From Desulfuromonas sp. TF (GTDB taxonomy: Bacteria; Desulfobacterota; Desulfuromonadia; Desulfuromonadales; ATBO01): DNA of 64,000 bases. Below the pieces are notes generated by a model. The model saw nothing but the letters and a program-made list of their open reading frames with translations, searched no databases and was not told the DNA's origin. Made by a program: the position numbers and the translations under genes. Shown in pieces: positions 1 to 8,217 of the stretch; the stretch's first letter is position 1, and every line of letters begins with the position of its first letter. The DNA lies in the NCBI RefSeq assembly GCF_000472285.1, contig NZ_KI421412.1, positions 135,051 to 199,050 of the forward strand, written 5' to 3'.

Positions 1-95
1 AACCACAGCAACCGATCCGCCTTTGCAAAGGCGGGTGTCAGGTGCTAAATCCTTCCTGTTGAAGCCTCAGGGCGAACGGGAGAGATGGGGACGGA
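1..95 (+). promoter_or_regulatory. SAM-I (S-box) riboswitch aptamer, 5' end cut by window edge
   Basis: The leader of metX carries conserved S-box blocks in order: GCAACC (8-13), a hairpin CCGCCTTTGCAAAGGCGG (17-34), GGTGCTAAATCC (41-52) and GAGATGGGG (82-90). These match the 3' two thirds of the SAM-I aptamer; the 5' P1/P2 strands lie outside the window. A terminator hairpin follows at 129-165, before metX, so SAM binding should stop transcription of this methionine-pathway gene. The assignment rests on motif order and context; a covariance search was not possible. Confidence 0.85.
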
Positions 96-128
96 GCCTG
101 ACAGATACCGCCGCTACCCCGTATCCGA

Positions 129-165
129 AAGGCCCCTTCTCATCATTGTGGAAGGGGCCTTTTTT
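129..165 (+). terminator. Riboswitch expression-platform terminator upstream of metX
   Basis: The hairpin arms GGCCCCTTC (131-139) and GAAGGGGCC (151-159) are followed by a run of T. It sits between the S-box aptamer and the metX start, the normal place for a SAM-dependent transcription terminator. Confidence 0.88.
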
Positions 166-220
166 ATTTCGAATGAACGGGCGCCTGAGCATGGCGGCCT
201 ATCCAATGATGGGTGGATAA

Positions 221-1336
221 TTGAGCGGAACTGTCGGCATCATTACAACCGAATACGCCGAATTCGATGTGGAGCTGCAGTTGGAGAGCGGGCGTCTGCT
301 CGGCCCCATCAAACTGGCCTATGAAACCTACGGCGAGCTCAATGCCGCCCGCTCCAACGCCATACTGGTGACCCATGCCTGGACAGGCGATGCCCATGCC
401 GCCGGCCGGAATTCCCCCGAAGAGCGCAAGCCCGGCTGGTGGGACGACATGATCGGCCCGGGCAAGGTCCTCGACACCGACCGCTACTTCGTCCTCTGCT
501 CCAATGTCATCGGCTCCTGCAAGGGCTCCACCGGGCCGGCCAGCATCAATCCGCGCACCGGCCGCCCCTACAATCTCTCCTTCCCGGTCGTCATGGTCCG
601 CGACATGGTCCGTGCCCAGAAGCTGCTCCTGGATCACTTAGGGATCGAGTCCCTGCTCACCGTCATCGGCGGCAGCATGGGGGCCATGCAGGCCCTGGAA
701 TGGAGCATCCTCTATCCCGAATCAGTTCGCTCCATCATCCCCATAGCCGGCACCGGCCGGACATCGCCGATGGCGATCGCCCTCAACGCGCTGGCGCGGC
801 AGGCCGTCTTCAACGACCCGATGTGGAAGAAGGGCAATTACAGGCCAGAGCATCCTCCCGCCGACGGCCTCGCCCTGGCCCGGGCTGTCGGGCACATCTC
901 CTTCCTCTCCGACGCCTCCATGCACCTCAAGTTCGGGCGCCGTTTCTCCGTCCGGGACGGGATGTTCGATTTCTTCGGCCAGTTCGAGGTGGAGCGCTAT
1001 CTCGAATACAACGGCAGGAACTTTATCGACCGCTTCGACACCAACTCCTTCCTCTATCTCGCCAAGGCGCTCGATCTCTACGATGTGGCCTGGAATTTCG
1101 ACGGACGGGAAGACGCCCTCTCCCGCATGCGGTGCCCCTCACTGTGGTTCGCCTTCACCTCCGACTGGCTCTATCCCCCGGATCAGACCGAAGAGGTCGT
1201 TGATATCCTTCAGCAGATGGGAAAGCCCGCGGCCTATCACCTGATCGACTCGGACTACGGCCATGACTCCTTTCTCGTGGAACCCGAAAAATTTACTCCC
1301 TATATCGTCGAGTTCCTCGATCGGATGGGCATCTGA
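221..1336 (+). CDS. metX: Homoserine O-acetyltransferase
   Basis: A 371-residue alpha/beta-hydrolase of the MetX family, which acylates homoserine with acetyl-CoA for methionine synthesis in the cytoplasm. The nucleophile elbow is GGSMGAMQ (Ser near residue 152); an Asp follows in the FTSDWLYPP segment and the catalytic His lies in YGHDSF (about 348). Length is normal for bacterial MetX without extra domains. The start is TTG at 221, directly after an in-frame stop, so no upstream extension exists; the ribosome site (GGGTGG) is weak. An S-box riboswitch and terminator precede it, which independently supports a methionine-pathway role. Some MetX-family members use succinyl-CoA and this was not resolved. 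Confidence 0.93.
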   Translation: MSGTVGIITTEYAEFDVELQLESGRLLGPIKLAYETYGELNAARSNAILVTHAWTGDAHAAGRNSPEERKPGWWDDMIGPGKVLDTDRYFVLCSNVIGSCKGSTGPASINPRTGRPYNLSFPVVMVRDMVRAQKLLLDHLGIESLLTVIGGSMGAMQALEWSILYPESVRSIIPIAGTGRTSPMAIALNALARQAVFNDPMWKKGNYRPEHPPADGLALARAVGHISFLSDASMHLKFGRRFSVRDGMFDFFGQFEVERYLEYNGRNFIDRFDTNSFLYLAKALDLYDVAWNFDGREDALSRMRCPSLWFAFTSDWLYPPDQTEEVVDILQQMGKPAAYHLIDSDYGHDSFLVEPEKFTPYIVEFLDRMGI

Positions 1337-1466
1337 AATATTCGCGCATTTCCATTTACAGACTGGATGGCCTGAAAACCTTTTGCACCTCTTTGCAGCA
1401 CCCTCTTTACTTTGCCGGCGGTTGCGGAGATAATAAGCCTCTGCCTCAAGCAAAGGAACGCCGACT

Positions 1467-1640
1467 GTGATCAAACCTCCCGCCGTCGATGTATGCAATC
1501 CCTTATGCGGCAAATGCCGGCGTCCGTGCCGGCAGCCGGCCGAAGTCGTCCTGGTCGACTGTCCACGCTTTCTCCCCTATCCTTTCAAGGTAGCGAAACA
1601 TCGCTTCGACCAGCTCGACCTGTTCGCCGACAAATCGTAG
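1467..1640 (+). CDS. Small Cys-rich protein, 57 residues, unknown function
   Basis: A GTG start at 1467 preceded by AAAGGA (1452-1457) opens a 57-codon frame ending at TAG 1638-1640. The N-terminal part carries CNPLCGKCRRPC (spacing CX3C-X2-C-X3-C), then VDCPRFLPYPF, and the protein ends in a charged, aromatic tail (RFDQLDLFADKS). The dense, regular cysteine pattern suggests a zinc or iron-sulfur knuckle, but I do not recognise a family. It lies downstream of metX on the same strand, about 130 bases away, and could be cotranscribed. Evidence for translation is the ribosome site and the non-random composition; homologues would need to be found. Confidence 0.6.
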   Translation: MIKPPAVDVCNPLCGKCRRPCRQPAEVVLVDCPRFLPYPFKVAKHRFDQLDLFADKS

Positions 1641-1718
1641 AGTGCCGGTGGATTCGTTCCGCGAGCCTATTTGTGCGCCGGGGCATTTCGGTTCGGCACC
1701 GGAACGGCAGGGTCCGGC

Positions 1719-2735
1719 TCAGCCTGCATTAAACCGCCTCGCCATATCGGCCACCATACCGGCCAGACCAGCCGTCACCCTCGCCATCGCCGGATAATTC
1801 ACCTTCTCCGGGGTATCCTCGGAGCTGTGGTACCAGGGATATCGGAAGACGGCCGTGTCGGTGACCATGATCGCCGGATAGCCTTCCTGCCAGAAGGACC
1901 AGTGATCGGACCAGTCCACCCCCGTCACCCACGCGGGAGCGGAAAGCCCCTCGGAGGGAAAGTCGCTGCAGCGGCGAAAGGAAGCGAGGCAGCGGCGAAG
2001 CAGGGAGCGGGAGGAGACGTTGCCGACGAAGGCGATGAAGTTGCCTCTCGAAGGGTAGAAGGGACGCAGCAGCAGAGTGGGGTAGGATTGGGTCCCCTTC
2101 TCCCGGCGATAATAGCCGATGGTTTCCAGGCTGAGCATGCCGACGATGTTGTCCCCCCTCTGCCGGGCACGGCGGGCGTACTGAAGACTCCCCATCCTAT
2201 CGGTCATGAAGAGCGGCGGCTCCTCGTTGACGAAGGCGACGAAGCGCACCGTTCGGTCGAGGGGCTTTTTTGCCAGCAGCCGCGCGATCTCGATCAGGGC
2301 GGCAACCCCGGAGGCGTTGTCGTTGGCGCCGGGGGAGGCCGGCGCCGAATCATAGTGGGCTCCGACCAGAATGATTTCCCCCGGCTCGGCGACACCCTCT
2401 ATTTCCACCTCCAGATTTCTCACCGTCTCCCCCTCGACGACGTACTCTTGGGCCTCCACTGGAAAACCTAGATCGTGAAACTCCCTTTCCACGTAGGAGG
2501 CGGCCGCCTCCAGGCTCCCCGGCCGCCATAGGTTGCGCTCGCCGATCTCTCCGCCCAGCACCCGGACGTGCTTCTCCAGACGGACCGCAATATCTCCTCC
2601 ATCTTCTGTGAATGAAAGCTTATCCTTCAAGGGACGGCCGGACATGCCCATCATAGGATAACCCGCGATCAGCAGGAGAATGCCGGTGGACAGAATCCCA
2701 CCGGTACGAAGCCATCGATGCCGTTCAAACGCCAT
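1719..2735 (-). CDS. M28-family zinc aminopeptidase, exported or membrane-anchored
   Basis: This encodes about 338 residues. An N-terminal hydrophobic segment after RHRWLRTGG (ILSTGILLLIAGYPMMG) looks like a signal anchor or signal peptide, so the enzyme probably acts in the periplasm. The M28 co-catalytic metal motifs are visible: VGAHYDSAPASPGANDNASG (His and Asp ligands) and FVNEEPP (catalytic Glu pair), with a later Asp/His-rich segment near DWSDHWSFWQ. The start was set at ATG 2735 because GGGAGG stands just upstream; a longer TTG-started frame to 2795 lacks a good ribosome site. Substrate unknown; peptide scavenging is the usual role. Confidence 0.85.
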   Translation of the reverse strand: MAFERHRWLRTGGILSTGILLLIAGYPMMGMSGRPLKDKLSFTEDGGDIAVRLEKHVRVLGGEIGERNLWRPGSLEAAASYVEREFHDLGFPVEAQEYVVEGETVRNLEVEIEGVAEPGEIILVGAHYDSAPASPGANDNASGVAALIEIARLLAKKPLDRTVRFVAFVNEEPPLFMTDRMGSLQYARRARQRGDNIVGMLSLETIGYYRREKGTQSYPTLLLRPFYPSRGNFIAFVGNVSSRSLLRRCLASFRRCSDFPSEGLSAPAWVTGVDWSDHWSFWQEGYPAIMVTDTAVFRYPWYHSSEDTPEKVNYPAMARVTAGLAGMVADMARRFNAG

Positions 2736-2803
2736 GGCCTCCCTCCCGAATCCCAGAACCAGAATCCAGTATAAACGCGTCAGGTGTTTCGACAACCATT
2801 GTC

Positions 2804-2834
2804 AAAAAAGAAGGCCGACGAAACCTCGCCGGCC
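2804..2834 (-). terminator. Terminator of the glcD-glcF operon
   Basis: Read on the minus strand, GGCCGGCGAGG...CGTCGGCC forms a GC-rich hairpin followed by TTCTTTTTT. It lies about 180 bases after the glcF stop and before the peptidase gene. Confidence 0.7.
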
Positions 2835-3012
2835 AATTCTGGGCATGCTTGGGGGAGCAAGCGCACGCCTTGCATTTCATTTAATCGCCTCCTGAGCAAC
2901 CGGAAACGTTACATTATTTCAAAAGCAAATCCGCACTCAGGAGCCACAGCGGTAATGAAATTTCTTCTCCGTTCTTCGCGACTTCGCGTGAGACTGCTTT
3001 CGGATTCAGGGT

Positions 3013-4314
3013 CTACTCCGGTATCGCCTTCCCGAAGAGTTCCATCACGTGCAGCACTTCCTGCTTCATCCCTGCCTCCCTCAAACCCCAGGCGAGCTGC
3101 AGGTGGCAGCCTGGGTTGGCGGTGACCAGGAGTTCGGCGTCGGTGTCCTTCACGTTCTTCAGCTTGCGGTCGAGAACCTGTCGGCTGTCATCCGAGAACT
3201 TCAGGCCCCAGGTGGCGGCAGAGCCGCAACACCAACTGGACTCCTTCATATCCCTCAGCTCGACCCCGGGAATCTGCCTGATCAGGTCCCGGGGCTGGGT
3301 CGAGATCCCCTGGGCATGGCAAAGGTGGCAGGGTTCATGGTAGGTGACCGAGGCCTCCACAGGTTTCAGCCCCTCGGTGCGCACCCCGGCCTCCGACAGG
3401 AACTCGGAGATGTCCCGGATTTTGCTGCGGAAACGGGTCAGTTTCTCGTGTTCGGCCTGACCCTCGAGAAGCTCCTCGTATTCCTTGAGCGCAGCGCCGC
3501 AGCCGGCGCAATCGGTCACGATGTAATCGACCTCCAGGGACAGGAACAGGTCGAGATTGAACAGGGCGAGCTGCCGGGCTGTCTGGCGGTCCCCTTCGGA
3601 GAGGTGAGGAGCGCCGCAGCACTTGGCCTGCTTCGGGGTGACAACCTCGAACCCCTGGTGAGAGAGCACTCTGACCGTCTGGCGGGAGACGCCGGGATAC
3701 ATCAGGGTCATGACGCAGCCGAGAAAGAAGCCGACCCTCCCGCGCTGCTCTCCTTTGGCCGGAACAACTTCGGGCAACTGCGGCCGCAAGGGGCTTTCGA
3801 GCCGGGGAAGCATACCCTCGGCCTTTTCCATCCAGCCGGGACCGACCTTGAGCACTTTCAGGTGGCGCACCAACCACTGAATGCCGAGACGCTGATAAAG
3901 CCGCGTCGGCAGCATGGAGGCTTCCAACATTTCTGGAGAAGGAAGCATCTTCTCGAGAATGAATGCGCGAAAGGCTTGTCCGGATTTACTCAGAGGATAG
4001 AAGGCCTGAGCCTGACTGCGACAGATTTCCATGACCTCGCCGGCACGCACGCCGGAGGGGCAGGCGGTGGTGCAGGCCCTGCAGTCGAGACAGAAAAAAG
4101 CCTCCTCCTTGATCGCCGGTGTGAACTCGAGCTTTTCCTCCGCCACCGCCCGCGCCAGAGCGACCCGGCCGCGGGGGCTGGAGCGCTCACGGCCGGTCAG
4201 AGCGTAGGTCGGGCAGGTCGGCAGGCAAAAGCCGCAGCGCATGCACTGAAGCACGTCATCGTAGCGAGGGGCATCCTGGGACTTGAAATTGCCTTTTTTA
4301 TCAGGGAGAGACAC
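3013..4314 (-). CDS. glcF: Glycolate/lactate oxidase iron-sulfur subunit (GlcF-like)
   Basis: A 433-residue cytoplasmic electron-transfer subunit. Two [4Fe-4S] ferredoxin motifs occur near the N-terminus (CMRCGFCLPTCP at about 24; CLDCRACTTACP at about 75), followed by two CCG (cysteine-rich) domains ending in CCGAPHLSEGD and SSWCCGSAATW. This is the GlcF/LldE-type layout that passes electrons from a flavin dehydrogenase towards the quinone pool. Its start overlaps the end of the flavoprotein gene by 14 bases, so the two are translationally coupled. The partner substrate may be glycolate or D-lactate; a neighbouring TRAP transporter and a lactate-type operator favour lactate but do not prove it. 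Confidence 0.9.
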   Translation of the reverse strand: MSLPDKKGNFKSQDAPRYDDVLQCMRCGFCLPTCPTYALTGRERSSPRGRVALARAVAEEKLEFTPAIKEEAFFCLDCRACTTACPSGVRAGEVMEICRSQAQAFYPLSKSGQAFRAFILEKMLPSPEMLEASMLPTRLYQRLGIQWLVRHLKVLKVGPGWMEKAEGMLPRLESPLRPQLPEVVPAKGEQRGRVGFFLGCVMTLMYPGVSRQTVRVLSHQGFEVVTPKQAKCCGAPHLSEGDRQTARQLALFNLDLFLSLEVDYIVTDCAGCGAALKEYEELLEGQAEHEKLTRFRSKIRDISEFLSEAGVRTEGLKPVEASVTYHEPCHLCHAQGISTQPRDLIRQIPGVELRDMKESSWCCGSAATWGLKFSDDSRQVLDRKLKNVKDTDAELLVTANPGCHLQLAWGLREAGMKQEVLHVMELFGKAIPE

Positions 4315-5734
4315 GGAAACCCTCCTCGACGTGCGATTTGGTGCAGGGATCTCTATCGTCGAAGATCTTGCCGGGATTGAGGATTCCTTCGGGGTCGAAG
4401 GACTGCTTGATGCGCTTCATGACCTTGACGCCCCCCTCGCCGATCTGGCGGGCGAGATACTCCTTCTTGGCCAGGCCGATGCCGTGCTCCCCGGATACGG
4501 TGCCGCCCCAGGCGAGGACTTGTTCGTAGAGTTCGTTATAGAAGGCGTGGGCTCGCTCCATCTCGTCACGGTCCCGCTCATCGCACAGCACCGTCGGGTG
4601 CAGGTTGCCGTCGCCGGCATGGCCGAAGGTGCCAACCTTGAGCTTGTATTTTTCGGTCAATCGCTCGATCTCAGCGAAGGTTTCGGCCAGGCGCGAGCGG
4701 GGCACGGTGGCGTCTTCCAGCAGGGTGGTCGGAGAGACCCGTGCCAGCGCCGACAGCGCGGTCCGCCGGGCCGCCGCGAGGCTGGCGGCATGCTGTGCAT
4801 TCCTGGCTACGTGAATCTCGGCGGCCTTGACTTCTTCGAGAATTTTCTGCACACCGGCGGCTTCTTCGGCCACCGGCGCGGGGTGGCCGTCGACCTCGAT
4901 CAGCAGCAGCGCGGCCATCTCGCGCGGCAGACCGATCCTGACGTAGTCTTCGACACAGTTGATGGTCGCCCGGTCCATAATCTCCATGGTCGATGGGATG
5001 ATTTTTGCGGCGATGATGCGGGAAACGGCCTCGCCGGCCGTGCGTATGTCGGAGAAGTAGGCGAGGATGGTTCGCTTGTCCTTTGGCGGCGGGACGAGCT
5101 TGACGGTGATTTCGGTGACGATCCCCAAGGTACCTTCGCTGCCCACGAGCAGGTCCTTGAAACCGTAGCCCGCCACGTCCTTGACACTCTTGCCGCCCGT
5201 GGAGATAACGCTCAGGTCGGGAAGGACCCCCTTGAGACCCATCACGTAATCGCGGGTCACGCCGTACTTAAGGCCCCGGAGTCCCCCGGCGTTCTCAGCC
5301 ACGTTCCCCCCCAGGGTGGAGACCTTCTGCGACCCGGGGTCGGGCGGGTAGAAGAGTCCCTTTTCGGCCGTGGCGGTGAAGAGATCGAGAGTGATCACTC
5401 CGGCCTCGGCCGTGGCGGTGAGATTCTCCTCATCGATTTCCAGGATGCGGTTCATCCGCGTCAGACAGAGGACCATTCCCCCTTTGACGGGCACGCTCCC
5501 CCCGGAGAGGCCCGTTCCCGAGCCCCGTGGGACGATGGGCAGCCCCTCGCGCCGGGCGATTCCCATCGCTTCCATCACCTGCTCCGTCGTGGTGGGGTAG
5601 ACCACGACCTCAGGGAGATGATGGACCCCGGGCGTCGAATCGTAGCCCAGGACGAGAAGGTCCTCCTTCTCGTGAAGAACGTTCCTCGCGCCCAGCTTTT
5701 CCCTGAGATGGCCGATGGCGGTCTGGGAGATCAT
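4301..5734 (-). CDS. glcD: FAD-linked 2-hydroxyacid dehydrogenase (GlcD/D-lactate dehydrogenase family)
   Basis: A 477-residue PCMH-type flavoprotein. The FAD-binding half contains VVYPTTTEQV and PRGSGTGLSGGSVP, then GGNVAENAGGLRGLKYG. The C-terminal FAD-oxidase half ends with GHAGDGNLHP and SGEHGIGLAKKEYL, which carry the metal/substrate His residues of this family. It would oxidise glycolate, D-lactate or a similar 2-hydroxyacid and hand electrons to the overlapping GlcF-like subunit. The stop of the upstream stress-protein gene lies one base before its ATG, so the gene is embedded in the operon. Exact substrate cannot be read from sequence. Confidence 0.9.
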   Translation of the reverse strand: MISQTAIGHLREKLGARNVLHEKEDLLVLGYDSTPGVHHLPEVVVYPTTTEQVMEAMGIARREGLPIVPRGSGTGLSGGSVPVKGGMVLCLTRMNRILEIDEENLTATAEAGVITLDLFTATAEKGLFYPPDPGSQKVSTLGGNVAENAGGLRGLKYGVTRDYVMGLKGVLPDLSVISTGGKSVKDVAGYGFKDLLVGSEGTLGIVTEITVKLVPPPKDKRTILAYFSDIRTAGEAVSRIIAAKIIPSTMEIMDRATINCVEDYVRIGLPREMAALLLIEVDGHPAPVAEEAAGVQKILEEVKAAEIHVARNAQHAASLAAARRTALSALARVSPTTLLEDATVPRSRLAETFAEIERLTEKYKLKVGTFGHAGDGNLHPTVLCDERDRDEMERAHAFYNELYEQVLAWGGTVSGEHGIGLAKKEYLARQIGEGGVKVMKRIKQSFDPEGILNPGKIFDDRDPCTKSHVEEGFRVSP

Positions 5735-5735
5735 C

Positions 5736-6245
5736 TTAAAATCCCTCTTCCCGATAGCCGTCCGGGATGCGCACCACCAGCACCGGTTTGTCGGTGCCGT
5801 GCAGCACCTTGTGAGTAGTGGTGCCGAGCATCGCCTCTCCGATGACGGTATGCCGGTGAGATCCCATGACGATCAGGTCGGCATCGATCCGGGTAGCCGC
5901 TTCCAGAACGACCTGGGCGGGCTGTCCCTCCATGACGATGATCTCCCTGATCCGGTCGCATTCCCCGGGGTTTTCAGCGCTATCCATCGTGCAGAGGCGC
6001 TGGATACGCTCCCGCAGACGTTCCTTGACCTGCTCTTGCGCCTGACGATGCAACTCCTCGGTCTGCTCATGGGAAACATGCAGTTCCACCAGGCTCTGGG
6101 CGAAGGGAGACAGGGGTTCCATGCCGTGCACAGCGATTATCCCCGCATCGTACCGGTTCGCCAGACTCATGGCATAGCGATAGACGTAAGGGGCGGCCGG
6201 GCCCAGGCCCGTAGCGTAAAGGATGGTTCGGATGTCCGGCAGCAT
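5736..6245 (-). CDS. Universal stress protein (UspA family)
   Basis: A single-domain Usp of about 169 residues beginning MLPDIRTILYATG. The start at 6245 is chosen because AAGGAG lies 8 bases upstream; a frame opening 12 codons earlier has no such site. The usual ATP loop G-x2-G-x9-G(S/T) is altered: the segment reads GSHRHTVIGEAMLGTTTHK, with Arg at the second Gly position, so nucleotide binding may be weak. It sits between TRAP transporter genes and glcD in one minus-strand operon. Usp proteins are often coupled to TRAP transporters (the TeaD case), which suggests regulation of transport. Confidence 0.85.
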   Translation of the reverse strand: MLPDIRTILYATGLGPAAPYVYRYAMSLANRYDAGIIAVHGMEPLSPFAQSLVELHVSHEQTEELHRQAQEQVKERLRERIQRLCTMDSAENPGECDRIREIIVMEGQPAQVVLEAATRIDADLIVMGSHRHTVIGEAMLGTTTHKVLHGTDKPVLVVRIPDGYREEGF

Positions 6246-6273
6246 GCCTTTTCTCCTTTTTTTAATTTTTGTA

Positions 6274-7614
6274 TCAGCCACCGAAGAAGACCTCGGGAAG
6301 CCAGGTGATGATTTCGGGGAAGGCGATCATGATCCCCAGGCCGATGACCTGGATGGCCACAAAAGGTATGATCCCCCGGTAGATGTCGCCCATGGTGTAT
6401 TCCGGCGGCGCCACCCCTTTGAAATAGAATAACGCATAACCGAAAGGAGGGGTCAGAAATGAGGTCTGCAGGTTGATGCAGACCAGCATGGCGAACCAGA
6501 GAGGGTTGAAATCGAGCTCCATGGCGATGGGAGTAAAGATCGGCACCACCACCAGCAGGATCGCCGCCCAGTCGATGAACATCCCCAGGAAGAACACCAC
6601 CGCCATCATGATCGCCAGGACCACGTAGGGGCTGACATCCATCCCGAGCAAAGCATCGGCCACGACGTCGCCGCCCCCCATGAAGAGAAAGACGACACTG
6701 AACAGCTTGCCGCCGATGAACAGAGCCATGATCATGGCGGTTGTTCGGGCGGTGGAGAGGGAGGCCTGGGTAATGACCTCCCAGGAGAGCTTGCGGTAGG
6801 CAACGGCCAGGATCATGGCGCCGACGCAGCCAAGAGCGGCCGCCTCGGTCGGGGTGGCGACCCCGGCGAGGATCGTCCCCATGACCACCAGGATCAGGCC
6901 GAAGGGGGGAACGAAGTTTTTCGCAGTCATCGTGAACTTCTGGCCGAGAGTGGCTGTGCGCTCACTAATCGGGATTGGAGGGCCGAGCTTGGGATTGATG
7001 GTGCAGCGAATAAGCACATAAACCATGTAGAGACCGGAGAGAACCAGGCCGGGAAGGATGGCGGCGGCGAAGAGATTGCCGACGGAGGTTTCCTTCAACC
7101 CGGTGAGACCGCCGTAAACGACGAGCATGATGCTGGGCGGGATGAGGATTCCCAAGGTACCCGAGGAGCAGACGATGCCGGCTGACATACCACGGTCGTA
7201 GCCACGGCGCAACAAGGCCGGCCCGGCCATCAGCCCCATGGCGACGACGGATGCGCCAATGATGCCGGTGGTGGCGGCGAAAACGGTTGAAACGACGATG
7301 ACCGCCAGTCCCAGACCGCCTCGCAAGCCGCCGAGGACGATGTATAAGGCGTCGAACAGCCCTTCGGAAACCTTTGAGCGGTCAAGGATCTGTGCCATGA
7401 AGATGAAAAGCGGCACTGCCACCAGGGTGTAATTCAGGAAAATACCCCAGGAGTTATTGACAAAAAGGTCGAGCAGTGCGGGAACATTAAAGCCGTTATC
7501 AATCAGGCCGAACAGGGTTGCCACCGCAGCCAGGGTCACCGCCAGGGGATGTCCGAGGGTAATGGCAACCACCAGGGTGACGAACATCAGAACTGTCATG
7601 ATTTCGGGGGTCAT
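6274..7614 (-). CDS. dctM: TRAP transporter large permease subunit
   Basis: A 446-residue, highly hydrophobic DctM protein with about a dozen predicted membrane segments starting at MTVLMFVTLVVAITLGHPLA. Family signatures include SSGTLGILIPPSIMLVVYGG and ATPTEAAALGCVGAMILA, plus the C-terminal LQTSFLTPPFGYALFY. It forms the Na+-driven channel of a tripartite uptake system with DctQ and DctP in the inner membrane. It lies 24 bases after dctQ and just before the stress-protein gene in the same operon. Substrate is set by DctP. Confidence 0.94.
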   Translation of the reverse strand: MTPEIMTVLMFVTLVVAITLGHPLAVTLAAVATLFGLIDNGFNVPALLDLFVNNSWGIFLNYTLVAVPLFIFMAQILDRSKVSEGLFDALYIVLGGLRGGLGLAVIVVSTVFAATTGIIGASVVAMGLMAGPALLRRGYDRGMSAGIVCSSGTLGILIPPSIMLVVYGGLTGLKETSVGNLFAAAILPGLVLSGLYMVYVLIRCTINPKLGPPIPISERTATLGQKFTMTAKNFVPPFGLILVVMGTILAGVATPTEAAALGCVGAMILAVAYRKLSWEVITQASLSTARTTAMIMALFIGGKLFSVVFLFMGGGDVVADALLGMDVSPYVVLAIMMAVVFFLGMFIDWAAILLVVVPIFTPIAMELDFNPLWFAMLVCINLQTSFLTPPFGYALFYFKGVAPPEYTMGDIYRGIIPFVAIQVIGLGIMIAFPEIITWLPEVFFGG

Positions 7615-7638
7615 AAACTTCTCCGGAGCGGACTGCGA

Positions 7639-8136
7639 CTATTCGACGCTGCGCAGGGATCTAAAATCATTAATCAACTTGGAAACACCTTGCAGGAAAA
7701 ACAGAATGAACCCAAGAGCCATAAGTGATTTGTACGGGTAAATTGCCGGGCTCCAGGAAGAAGAGGCATGCTCGGTCATACCCCAGGAGGAACTTGCATA
7801 GACAACCGACCAGATGGAGAGCATCCCGATGGTCGGGATGAAGATAACTATGTTGGCTAAAATCCGCAGAATGGTTCGCGGCCTCTGTGGCAGCCTGGCC
7901 TCGAAAACATCGATGGCCACATGTCCGTCATGTTTGTGGCAATGGCCGAGGGCCAGCATGAAATGGACGCCATAAATGAAGACGGTCAGTTCGAAGGCCC
8001 AAACAGTCGGTGAATTGAAACCGTAGCGCATCAAAACTTCGAAAGAGATCACCCCGATCAGAGGAAGAATCAGGTAGGAATTATAACGACCGAAAAACTC
8101 GTTTAGGGCATCGATAAAACGAGCTATTTGCAGCAT
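7639..8136 (-). CDS. dctQ: TRAP transporter small permease subunit
   Basis: About 165 residues with four predicted membrane helices, typical of DctQ; the segment LPLIGVISFEVLMRYGFNSPTVWAFEL matches the family's helix-loop-helix with a conserved Arg. The ATG at 8136 is preferred over a GTG at 8148 because GAGGT falls at the correct distance. It associates with DctM and is separated from dctP by a strong hairpin. Confidence 0.9.
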   Translation of the reverse strand: MLQIARFIDALNEFFGRYNSYLILPLIGVISFEVLMRYGFNSPTVWAFELTVFIYGVHFMLALGHCHKHDGHVAIDVFEARLPQRPRTILRILANIVIFIPTIGMLSIWSVVYASSSWGMTEHASSSWSPAIYPYKSLMALGFILFFLQGVSKLINDFRSLRSVE

Positions 8137-8180
8137 GGCATACCTCACACAAATCTTTGGGATTTACCTGGAAAAAGCAA

Positions 8181-8210
8181 GGCGGGGGCGTGGGAGCCCC
8201 CGCCGCTTTT
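8181..8210 (-). promoter_or_regulatory. Intercistronic hairpin between dctP and dctQ
   Basis: GGCGGGGGC (8181-8189) pairs perfectly with GCCCCCGCC (8196-8204). On the minus strand it is followed within a few bases by TTGCTTTTTC. It lies 14 bases after the dctP stop. It probably works as a partial terminator or mRNA-stabilising stem that makes the binding protein more abundant than the permeases. Confidence 0.7.
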
Positions 8211-8217
8211 CAGGAAG

